Part shown: positions 1 to 6,115 of the stretch, in pieces
How positions within the stretch are numbered: the stretch's first letter is position 1
Layout: every line of letters begins with the position of its first letter
Source of the DNA: a virus
Reading direction: 5' to 3' (one strand)
Length of the DNA stretch: 20,199 nucleotides
Virus record (IMG/VR): IMGVR_UViG_3300020410_001089
Location: 1 to 20,199 of that record
Notes under the pieces: generated by a model
What the model was told of the DNA's origin: nothing
Databases searched by the model: none
The model's input: the letters and a program-made list of their open reading frames with translations, nothing else
Program-made: the position numbers and the translations under genes

Positions 1-43
1 CGCTACCTGTTACCTTTGGGTTTGGCTTATAGAACTGTATCAT
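1..43 (-). CDS. Start of a gene that runs off the left edge (unknown, partial)
   Basis: An ATG at 43-41 opens a reading frame that stays open to the window edge and gives 14 residues, MIQFYKPNPKVTGS. It is the first plausible start after the polymerase core gene and lies 24 nt downstream of the intergenic element at 85-56, the same relative position taken by the genes that follow the other two copies. No clear Shine-Dalgarno sequence precedes it. Fourteen residues are too few to name a family. Its place after the polymerase would suit another replication protein such as a single-strand binding protein, but that is only inference. Confidence 0.45.
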   Translation of the reverse strand, partial: MIQFYKPNPKVTGS

Positions 44-55
44 ATCAAAGAGTCA

Positions 56-85
56 ATTTTTACATAGCCTTGCAGCCATGTCAAG
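56..85 (-). promoter_or_regulatory. Intergenic hairpin/promoter-like element, copy 1
   Basis: Read on the minus strand this is CTTGAC-ATGGCT-GCAAGG followed by CTATGTAAAAAT. It shares CTTGAC-N6-GCAAGG exactly with the copies at 5135-5106 and 10619-10590. As RNA it can fold as CUUG, bulged A, CA, loop UGGC, UG, CAAG. As DNA it reads as a TTGACA -35 box, a 17-bp spacer and AAAAAT as a weak -10 with a TG one base upstream. The polymerase stop codon (83-81) lies inside the TTGACA box. It sits at the end of the polymerase block and before the next gene. Promoter, operator or RNA hairpin function is inference; the repeat itself is directly visible. Confidence 0.6.
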
Positions 86-2627
86 CAGTTTTATCTGATT
101 TTAGGTCAGAAAGTTTTGTATAAATCTTATTTGTTTGGACAGCTATCAAGTCCGCAAAGACCGCTTCGTCAACTTTAGTTCCTTTAACGATAACGATATT
201 CTTTTCTTTGGGTAAGCCGTCGTTCATATTTTTACATTGCTCTAATTTATCTTTAAAGATGAGAGCTTTCATAAAGCCTGTTTCGTCAGAAATAAGCATC
301 CGACAGTATTTATTGCCGTTCTTCGAGCTTCCGGAGTAGGGCTTCTCTTCAACTATACCTATAAACTCTACTCTTCTGCCTTTATTGGATTCTTCTATCT
401 CTTTAATGCTAGTTAATCCCGGCCTTTTATCCTTAAAGATGTCTCTCAGCTCTCTGCCGTGGGTATATCCTAATAAATGTTTTTCGTAATACCAGTTAGC
501 AAAGCTTTCTGATTTTCTATTTTGGCTATAAATGTCTTTATAAGGGGCGCACTTCTTTTTGATTGTTTGTATTCTGGATTCCCTAATTAAAGGCTTGCCC
601 TTGTCGTCCTTTTTCTCGCTCAAGGCTTTTACTAGAGCTACTAGATCGTAGTCAGAGCCTTCGCTATACTTCATGCACAGCAATTTCTCTTTCTCAGTAA
701 GTATATTCCATAACTGAGCTTCGTATACAACCTTAGTTCTGCTCTGCTTGAACCCCTCTAGTGCTCCGGCTTGTATCAAGGCACATAGAGTCCCTATGTT
801 CAAAAGAGCTTCTTTGGCTGACTGAAATATTTCGTATTTGTTTGCGTACTCGTTTTTAAAGTTATTCAGTCGGTCGATAGATTTATCGGATATACCTCTA
901 ATGGACAATAAGCCAAATCTGATATTATCGCCTTCGATACTAAAGTCTAATTGAGACTTAGTTATATGTGGGGCAAGCAACTTAATATTAAAGTAGCTTA
1001 GCTCTTTTTCTATTTTAGATATTTCTTTGATTGGGTCTGGCTCGTGACGAGTCATCTTCAATAAAGACAAGAAAAACTCCTTCGGGTGTTTGAACTTGAG
1101 GTAAATGGTAGCAGCAGCTAGAGAAGCGTAAGCAATAGAGTGCGACTTATTAAAAGAGTAGTTAGCCGAATCTTCTAAAACACTCCAGAGCACGTCGCTG
1201 ACTTCGGGCGCTAAATTGTTTTCTTTAACTTTAGCTACGATTTTCTTCTTCCACTTTTTGACTTCTGCTACTTTCTTTTTACCTACGATACGACGCAAGA
1301 TTTCCGCTTCATCAAGTGTGAAGCCGATCTTGTGCGCCATTTGCATCATCTGTTCTTGATATAAACAAACACCGCCAGTAGTAGAAAGGATATCATCAAA
1401 AACGGGATGGATAGCTTCATAAACATCATTGTTAGAAAAGTTTGAGTATTGATCTACGAACGACAAAGCCCCCGGCCTACCTAGGGCGAGTACAGCGCTG
1501 AGTTGTTCTAAATTTTTTGGTTTTACTTTTTGACAGACTCTATAGTTTGTGTCCGCCTCAATTTGAAATAGTCCATGAGGAGTTTTAAGGTCTTGCAGCT
1601 TTTGGTATATAAATACATCCTCTAGGTCTATGTCGGTTACTTTTATGCCTATCTCTTTGCAGGCTTGGTCTACGACCGAAACACTTCTAAGTCCAAGTAT
1701 GTCGAGCTTCACATTATACAAGGATACCCAGTTCATATCGTAAGACGATACTATGTCCTTATCTGAAGTAAGCTCTGTTGGGCAAGAGTTCTCTATGTCG
1801 TCGTATGATAATAAAATGCCAGACGGGTGAGAGCCTTTGTTCTTGATTAAGTTTCTAAGGCGTAAGGCTATATTATAAGTCTCAAGATTGTCTGCGCACC
1901 AAGAGTCAAATGGCTCTGATTCTTCTCTGGCCTCTTCAATGTCTTTAACTTTGCCAAAAACTTTAGGTATGTGTGACGAAACGACATTCATCTCCGTTTC
2001 ATCTTTTTCAGCTACTATCTTGCCACACTCTTTCATAAGCAGTTTGCCACTCAATGTGTTAAGAGTTAAGATTTTGCCAGTCTTGCCTTTGAACTTGGTC
2101 TCAAGAAATTCTAGGACTTTACCTCTATTGTAGTAGCATACGTCGATATCAACATCGCACATCAGCTCTCCGTCAAGGTAAGTGATACCGTCTACTATTT
2201 TCTTTTTCGCCCTAGTCTTAGAAATAAATCTCTCAAAGAACAATCCATATTTAATTGGGTCGACATCAGTAACTCCAATTAAGTACAAGACTAAGCTGCC
2301 AGCAGCAGAACCTCTTCCTAGCCCAACTGGTATATCTTCTTTACGGCAGTAGTTAAGTACATCCCAAACAAGCAATATATAATCAACAAAGCCTAAATCT
2401 TTTAATGTCTCTAATTCGTATTTAGTCCTGTCTGCATACTCTTCAGCTTTAGAGGGGTCTAACTGAGAAAGCTTCATCCTTCTCTCGTAACCTTCATAAC
2501 AAATAGAAGTCAAAAAGGTTAGGTTATCTACGTTAGCTTTGTTTTCTTCTACCGAGAACTCGGGGAGCCTTACCCCGTGCATATCTATTTTTATTGGCCT
2601 AAAATCTTTTACGAAAGTTTCACTCAT
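81..2627 (-). CDS. dnaE: DNA polymerase III alpha catalytic core (DnaE-like, PHP domain absent)
   Basis: This is the replicative DNA polymerase of the C family, lacking the N-terminal PHP domain that normally precedes it. The 848 residues align with DnaE from just after the PHP domain: LPEF and the SICYEGYERR helix near 21-50, GLGRGSAAGS at 102-111, catalytic aspartates D158 and D160 in CDVDIDV, the third catalytic aspartate D309 in VKLDILGLRS, the HPSGILLS motif at 267-274, a fingers segment YQEQMMQMAHKIGF followed by LRRIVGKKK, and an OB fold near 735-835. About 17 extra residues lie just before CDVDIDV (141-157) compared with bacterial DnaE. A GAAGG about 8 nt before the ATG is a good ribosome site, and the gene overlaps the 67-aa gene upstream by 8 nt. 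The PHP half is at 5099-4335. No intein-like end is seen. The family call is secure. Confidence 0.95.
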   Translation of the reverse strand: MSETFVKDFRPIKIDMHGVRLPEFSVEENKANVDNLTFLTSICYEGYERRMKLSQLDPSKAEEYADRTKYELETLKDLGFVDYILLVWDVLNYCRKEDIPVGLGRGSAAGSLVLYLIGVTDVDPIKYGLFFERFISKTRAKKKIVDGITYLDGELMCDVDIDVCYYNRGKVLEFLETKFKGKTGKILTLNTLSGKLLMKECGKIVAEKDETEMNVVSSHIPKVFGKVKDIEEAREESEPFDSWCADNLETYNIALRLRNLIKNKGSHPSGILLSYDDIENSCPTELTSDKDIVSSYDMNWVSLYNVKLDILGLRSVSVVDQACKEIGIKVTDIDLEDVFIYQKLQDLKTPHGLFQIEADTNYRVCQKVKPKNLEQLSAVLALGRPGALSFVDQYSNFSNNDVYEAIHPVFDDILSTTGGVCLYQEQMMQMAHKIGFTLDEAEILRRIVGKKKVAEVKKWKKKIVAKVKENNLAPEVSDVLWSVLEDSANYSFNKSHSIAYASLAAATIYLKFKHPKEFFLSLLKMTRHEPDPIKEISKIEKELSYFNIKLLAPHITKSQLDFSIEGDNIRFGLLSIRGISDKSIDRLNNFKNEYANKYEIFQSAKEALLNIGTLCALIQAGALEGFKQSRTKVVYEAQLWNILTEKEKLLCMKYSEGSDYDLVALVKALSEKKDDKGKPLIRESRIQTIKKKCAPYKDIYSQNRKSESFANWYYEKHLLGYTHGRELRDIFKDKRPGLTSIKEIEESNKGRRVEFIGIVEEKPYSGSSKNGNKYCRMLISDETGFMKALIFKDKLEQCKNMNDGLPKEKNIVIVKGTKVDEAVFADLIAVQTNKIYTKLSDLKSDKTA

Positions 2628-2823
2628 TCCTTTTACCTTCTTTTAAACCTATCCTGTCTAATACGTTTTTAAGTGACTCTACTGAGTCGTTATCGGAGAG
2701 GCGATAGAATACATTCGATTTATCACAAGAATTATCTTCTGATTTTTTTATAGATACTATGAAGTAATCGTAGCCACCGTTTTCTAGTTTATCTTTTAAG
2801 TCGTAAACAAAATCAAGAGACAT
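2620..2823 (-). CDS. Small unknown protein, 67 aa, coupled to the polymerase core
   Basis: No family is recognised. The protein is small and charged. The segment YDYFIVSIKK...NVFYRL looks like a beta hairpin and DSVESLKNVLDRIGLKEG like an amphipathic helix. This layout faintly resembles the 84-aa protein at 8738-8484 (GGFVLFTSDGEGSVSCYS followed by a helix). Its ATG overlaps the exonuclease stop by one base (TAATG), and its end overlaps the polymerase start by 8 nt, so it is probably translated with both. Being wedged between exonuclease and polymerase suggests an accessory role in the replication complex, which is inference only. It is judged real from its tight overlaps and lack of a better competing frame. 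Confidence 0.7.
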   Translation of the reverse strand: MSLDFVYDLKDKLENGGYDYFIVSIKKSEDNSCDKSNVFYRLSDNDSVESLKNVLDRIGLKEGKRNE

Positions 2824-3464
2824 TATATTTCAATCCTCCATTTTAACTTATCCCAAACTTTTATGTTTAACTCTAAATCAACTAATGCGTCGTGCAGTTT
2901 GTCGTAGTTGTGCTCTATATCATTCTCTTTGCCTAGGGCAGCTAGGTTAGCTCTAACGCCTTTTTTGAATGTGTGACACATTTTATACTGATATTCAATA
3001 AGAGAGCATTCTTCCTTCTTGTATGGTATGCCGAATTTAATACCTTTAGCTAAAGATAGAGTGTCAATTATTTTGTCTACTAAATGTTTATAACATCTCC
3101 CCATTTTATTATAATAGCTTTTTAACAAGTATAGGTCAAAGCCAAGTAAGTTGTGGCCAGCTACAAAATCGCATGAGTCAAGCTGCTCTGAAATAATACT
3201 AAATGCTTGTGCGTGGTCTATAGCTTTTCGTTCGTGATCTTTTTTATTGAACCTAGTTATCCTTGCGGCTTCCTCTCCGATCTCTAGATTCGTGTCCCAC
3301 TTTATATTTATATCCCAGCTTTTTATTATCTTGTTGCCCTTGTATCTTATCATAGCTATTTGCCAAGGCAGGTTGTGACATTCATTCAGGCAGAGATTGA
3401 AGGTCTCGCAATCTATAAATAGAAATTCCTTATCTTTATTGTATCTTAAAAGTTCTTCGTGCAT
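2823..3464 (-). CDS. DEDDh 3'-5' exonuclease (DnaQ-like proofreading subunit)
   Basis: This is a 213-aa exonuclease of the DnaQ/RNase T type, expected to remove mismatched 3' ends. The metal-binding acidic residues are visible: D18 and E20 in FIDCET, D110 in AGHNLLGFDLYLL, and H190/D195 in LHDALVDLEL, the HxxxxD pattern of the DEDDh subgroup. The whole protein is essentially the exonuclease domain, with no long C-terminal tail like that through which E. coli epsilon binds alpha. It lies between the two halves of the polymerase, and the PHP domain there seems to have lost its metal ligands, so this is the best candidate for the proofreader. A 12-nt gap (3476-3465) separates it from the gene upstream, with no strong ribosome site. 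A nuclease acting in recombination is the main alternative. Confidence 0.88.
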   Translation of the reverse strand: MHEELLRYNKDKEFLFIDCETFNLCLNECHNLPWQIAMIRYKGNKIIKSWDINIKWDTNLEIGEEAARITRFNKKDHERKAIDHAQAFSIISEQLDSCDFVAGHNLLGFDLYLLKSYYNKMGRCYKHLVDKIIDTLSLAKGIKFGIPYKKEECSLIEYQYKMCHTFKKGVRANLAALGKENDIEHNYDKLHDALVDLELNIKVWDKLKWRIEI

Positions 3465-3476
3465 GTAGAAAAGTTT

Positions 3477-3869
3477 TTATCCGCATCTTAGCTCTTTTGG
3501 CAGTAGTTTACTATTACCATTAGTTTGTCCATCAAAAAAATTACTAGGCAGCTCAACAAAATCTTTTTTATTAGGCATCCAAACTGCATAAATATTTGGT
3601 TTTTTTAAAACTTTTATTTTATAAGGATTACTTGGAGAGTTTCTTCTAATAATGTTGGCATTAATCGCCCAAGAGTTTGGTCTGTTCTTGTCCTTTAGTC
3701 CAGCTAATTTGACGTTTACTGTTTTGAACTTTCCATCTTTTTCTATAACTAAGTCATAATGAAGAGCTAAGTTGTTAGGTTTGGATACATTGTACCCTTT
3801 AGCCATATAATAAGCCTCTGCTAACGGTTCAGCCGAGCGAGCATCTATATTTTTAAGCTGGTCTATCAT
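3477..3869 (-). CDS. Small PD-(D/E)XK-type endonuclease (possible)
   Basis: The 130-aa protein has the layout of small restriction-fold nucleases: an acidic residue in the first helix (E14 or E18 in AEPLAEAYYMAKGYNV), then HYDLVIEKDGKFKTVNVK, giving D39 and an N52-V53-K54 third motif. The third motif is often ExK or QxK in this superfamily, including some resolvases and PD-(D/E)XK homing endonucleases; here the first position is Asn. The ATG overlaps the stop of the preceding nuclease gene as ATGA. It sits between the two polymerase halves. A role in junction resolution, repair or intronless homing is possible. Asn in place of Glu/Gln leaves catalysis uncertain. Confidence 0.6.
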   Translation of the reverse strand: MIDQLKNIDARSAEPLAEAYYMAKGYNVSKPNNLALHYDLVIEKDGKFKTVNVKLAGLKDKNRPNSWAINANIIRRNSPSNPYKIKVLKKPNIYAVWMPNKKDFVELPSNFFDGQTNGNSKLLPKELRCG

Positions 3870-4357
3870 GTTAGCTCTCTAATAGGAATGTTGTAACAAT
3901 CCGCTCTGAAGTAAAAATTTTTGCTTCGAGGGGACTCGGGGTCTAAATCGCCCTCCTTATAGAACTTTGCCCTTTCGTAGAAATCCTGCTTGCTAATTTT
4001 TCCTAGATACCAAGCATAGCTATAATCATTCAAGACGCTTATAAAGGCATATTCGTCGCATTTTTGTTTCGTGTTAAAGTCTGCAACAGTGCAGTTGTAA
4101 TTTAATCTAGGCTCTACGGTTCTTTCTTTGGTTTTAACATCGACCGTAAATTTACCAGAACAGGGGTTATGATAGACTAAGTCGTAGTCGTAGGTGTCCT
4201 CTATCTCTCCACCTAGAACAGCCTTCGCAACTTCTTCGCCTATATACGCAACTAGAGAACCTTCTCCTTTGCGTATAGAGTTATTTAAAAGCGGTAGCTT
4301 GGCGGCTCTGGCTTTAGCTCTGTCTAGAGCGGTGTCAGTTATTTTGAATTTTCTCAT
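3866..4357 (-). CDS. PD-(D/E)XK nuclease-like protein
   Basis: A 163-aa protein with a recognisable restriction-fold core: E41/E42 in the helix VAYIGEEVAKAVLGG, D59 in YDYDLVYHN, and D73/K75 in FTVDVKTKERT, followed by VEPRLNYNCTVADF and an FISVLNDYSYAWYLG strand pair. The order helix, D, DxK, strand pair is typical of PD-(D/E)XK enzymes, including many of unknown substrate in phages. The start overlaps the end of the PHP gene by 23 nt, and its stop overlaps the next start as ATGA. It is the first gene inserted between the polymerase halves. Substrate and biological role cannot be read from the sequence. Confidence 0.68.
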   Translation of the reverse strand: MRKFKITDTALDRAKARAAKLPLLNNSIRKGEGSLVAYIGEEVAKAVLGGEIEDTYDYDLVYHNPCSGKFTVDVKTKERTVEPRLNYNCTVADFNTKQKCDEYAFISVLNDYSYAWYLGKISKQDFYERAKFYKEGDLDPESPRSKNFYFRADCYNIPIRELT

Positions 4358-5099
4358 CTAGGCTTTCTACGCTAAATTCGTCAGAGCACATATGGTCTAA
4401 ATTTGGTTTACTCAAAGTTGTCCTCTTGCTAATGCATCTAAAGGTAAGATACGTCTTAAAGTCGGCTTTATTCTTATAGTAAATGCTTTTTGTTTTTACT
4501 ACCTCGCCTCTGCCCTTTGCGAAATCTTTAACTTTTGATTCAAGTATATGATCGAAGGGTAGGTTATTGTCCTCGACAAAAAATGTAAGAGGTATTGAGT
4601 TAGTGTCAGGGACACATAAGGATGTAGTCAAGTTATTATAATATAAAAACGAATCATAAAATGGAACACATAGCTTTAAGTGCTTCTTATCCCATAGTGA
4701 TTTGATTGTATTATAGTCTAGTCTAGGCTCATAGTAAAAACCTTCTTTAGCCGCTATGCTGTAGAGTTTTATTAAAAGTCTATATCCGTGAGTATTTCTG
4801 GCAAATATTACAAACTTACAAGCTTTAGTTAAAGATTCTGGAGTCTTGTCTGAAATATCATTGCATACAGTAATTCTGAGTCCATAATGCAAGCCTATCT
4901 TAGAAGACTTTAGGTTTGAGTAGGCTTCAAGGAAGCCGCTCATACCGTCTTCGACCGAAAATACTCTTTCCATACCCCTAGACTTAGCAATGTCGACAAT
5001 AGAGTCTGGCTCATTGTCTTTAGATGCGTCCTCAGCCTTGTATGTTAGCACAGACTTGCCGATGCTGTAGTGAGATTTGAATAGCGGAACCAAATCCAT
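4335..5099 (-). CDS. dnaE: Stand-alone PHP domain of DNA polymerase III alpha (split DnaE, N-terminal part)
   Basis: The 254 residues match the N-terminal PHP domain of DnaE along its length: KSHYSIGKSVL in place of HSEYSLLDG, RGMERVFSVEDGMSGFLEAY in place of GMPALALTDHGNMYGAVEFY, NTHGYRLLIKLYSIAAKEGFYYEPRLD (residues 102-128), and a C-terminal segment whose KTYLTFRCISKRTTLS and SDEFSVESLDE correspond to the 'LLCIQTGKTL' and 'SDEFYLKSPEEM' segments. The protein ends there, while the polymerase core gene at 2627-81 resumes about where DnaE would continue. The usual HxH and TDH metal ligands are replaced (F6/K8 region, V49-D51), as is the later DxH (KSI, 204-206), so it is probably inactive as a nuclease and structural. 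AGGG 7 nt before the ATG is a plausible ribosome site. It is the first gene of the polymerase block. Confidence 0.85.
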   Translation of the reverse strand: MDLVPLFKSHYSIGKSVLTYKAEDASKDNEPDSIVDIAKSRGMERVFSVEDGMSGFLEAYSNLKSSKIGLHYGLRITVCNDISDKTPESLTKACKFVIFARNTHGYRLLIKLYSIAAKEGFYYEPRLDYNTIKSLWDKKHLKLCVPFYDSFLYYNNLTTSLCVPDTNSIPLTFFVEDNNLPFDHILESKVKDFAKGRGEVVKTKSIYYKNKADFKTYLTFRCISKRTTLSKPNLDHMCSDEFSVESLDEKIQNN

Positions 5100-5105
5100 A
5101 TGAAT

Positions 5106-5135
5106 ACCCTAACCCAGCCTTGCTTGATAGTCAAG
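5106..5135 (-). promoter_or_regulatory. Intergenic hairpin/promoter-like element, copy 3 (before the PHP gene)
   Basis: Read on the minus strand: CTTGAC-TATCAA-GCAAGG followed by CTGGGTTAGGGT. The fold is CUUG, bulged A, CU, loop AUCA, AG, CAAG. A TTGACT box stands 17 bp before TAGGGT, a poor -10, and the same AGGG is a good ribosome site for the PHP gene (ATG at 5099). If TAGGGT were the -10, transcription would begin about at the ATG, so the promoter reading and the ribosome-site reading compete here. It fills the only sizeable gap between 6115 and 81 and marks the junction between the recombination/helicase block and the polymerase block. Confidence 0.6.
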
Positions 5136-5137
5136 AC

Positions 5138-6115
5138 TTAAAAGTCGAAAAAGTCTTTTATTTCTTCTTGCTGTTTTTGAGTGGGCCAAGCTGGGCAACC
5201 TTCGTACTTTAATTTCTCTAAAGTCTCATCTTCTTTAGGTGTCAAATCATTCTTAAATGATGATCTAACCACTTTTCCGTCTTTGTTTTTTATTGCGTAG
5301 TAGTCAAACGGGTCAATGTATGGGCATCTCCAAGTCCTGCCAGCTTTACATAACCACTGATAGCCATCTTTATCTTTTGCGTAATTACTTTTAGCATCTT
5401 CTTCTGTGAAGTTGTTTATCATTTCGTAAACATGAGCTAAATAATGCTCCAAGCCAGTAAGCTCTTCATCCGTAAACTCTAGCTCTTGAGATGGGGACTT
5501 GGGAAAACGTAAAAACAAAAACTCTACTTTAGGTTTATACTCTGGCCAAAATTTTCTAGAAGCCAACGAATAAATCATTGCTTGTAAATTTCCGTCCAAT
5601 TCACTTTTTGAGAATTTCTTTTTACTGGATTTGTAGTCGACTATCTTGATACTGCCGTCTTCATATCTAATAGGTTTATCGATGAATCCTCTTACTTTGT
5701 ACCTAGGGTTTTCGTTGTCGATAAGGAATTCGTATTCTGGTTCGATAACTTTGCCGCCTTTACCAAAGAAGTCATACTTTAGGCCAACCACGATCATTTT
5801 GTTTATCAAGTCGTAGTTATCTTGATTAGTCATTGGTAGGTCGTACTTTTCTTCAAATTGCTTACATAGCTTTTTAACTAAGGTATCGACCGCTAAGCTG
5901 GCTGATATCTCAAATTTGCTATCTATTGCTTTGAAATGCTTTAAGTGCCTAGGCTTTAGGAGAAGTTCGAATACCAGATGGACTATAGTCCCCCTTAGAG
6001 CGCCCTCATTTTGCTTCTGAGGCAGTTTTAAATGGTAGTTGCACCAATACGTCCAACTACATGTTTCGAGCGTCTTAGCTCTTGAGGCTGAAATTATTTT
6101 ATCTTCGCTTGCCAT
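5138..6115 (-). CDS. RecB/Cas4-like PD-(D/E)XK exonuclease with possible Fe-S cluster
   Basis: A 325-aa nuclease of the PD-(D/E)XK family related to the RecB/AddB/Cas4 nuclease domains. Visible core motifs are H46 in RGTIVHLVFELLL, D145 in VRGFIDKPI, D160/K162 in IVDYKSSKKK, and the QAMIYSLA helix (Q178). One cysteine near the N terminus (C19 in ETCSWTYWC) and a late set (C256, C264 and C307) match the one-plus-three pattern of Cas4/AddB enzymes that hold a 4Fe-4S cluster; cluster binding is inferred. It probably resects DNA ends for recombination with the RecA-like protein of the same block. It overlaps the primase gene by 22 nt, and an AAGAGA lies just before its ATG. It is the last gene of its block. 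Confidence 0.82.
   Translation of the reverse strand: MASEDKIISASRAKTLETCSWTYWCNYHLKLPQKQNEGALRGTIVHLVFELLLKPRHLKHFKAIDSKFEISASLAVDTLVKKLCKQFEEKYDLPMTNQDNYDLINKMIVVGLKYDFFGKGGKVIEPEYEFLIDNENPRYKVRGFIDKPIRYEDGSIKIVDYKSSKKKFSKSELDGNLQAMIYSLASRKFWPEYKPKVEFLFLRFPKSPSQELEFTDEELTGLEHYLAHVYEMINNFTEEDAKSNYAKDKDGYQWLCKAGRTWRCPYIDPFDYYAIKNKDGKVVRSSFKNDLTPKEDETLEKLKYEGCPAWPTQKQQEEIKDFFDF

Noticed and set aside
28-56. Second promoter-like pair after copy 1 of the element (TTGACT at 56-51, TCTATA/CTATAA near 33-27).
   Set aside because: It would start inside the partial gene that begins at 43, and the -10 match is poor; it is not repeated at the other copies.
2620-5099. A split intein rejoining the two polymerase halves.
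   Set aside because: Neither the PHP C terminus (DEKIQNN) nor the core N terminus (MSETFVKDFRPIK) has intein block residues, a terminal HN-C/S/T junction or extra length for an intein.
5119-5135. Intrinsic transcription terminator formed by the hairpin between blocks.
   Set aside because: The stem is short and AT-rich with a bulge, and no run of T follows it on the minus strand at any of the three copies.
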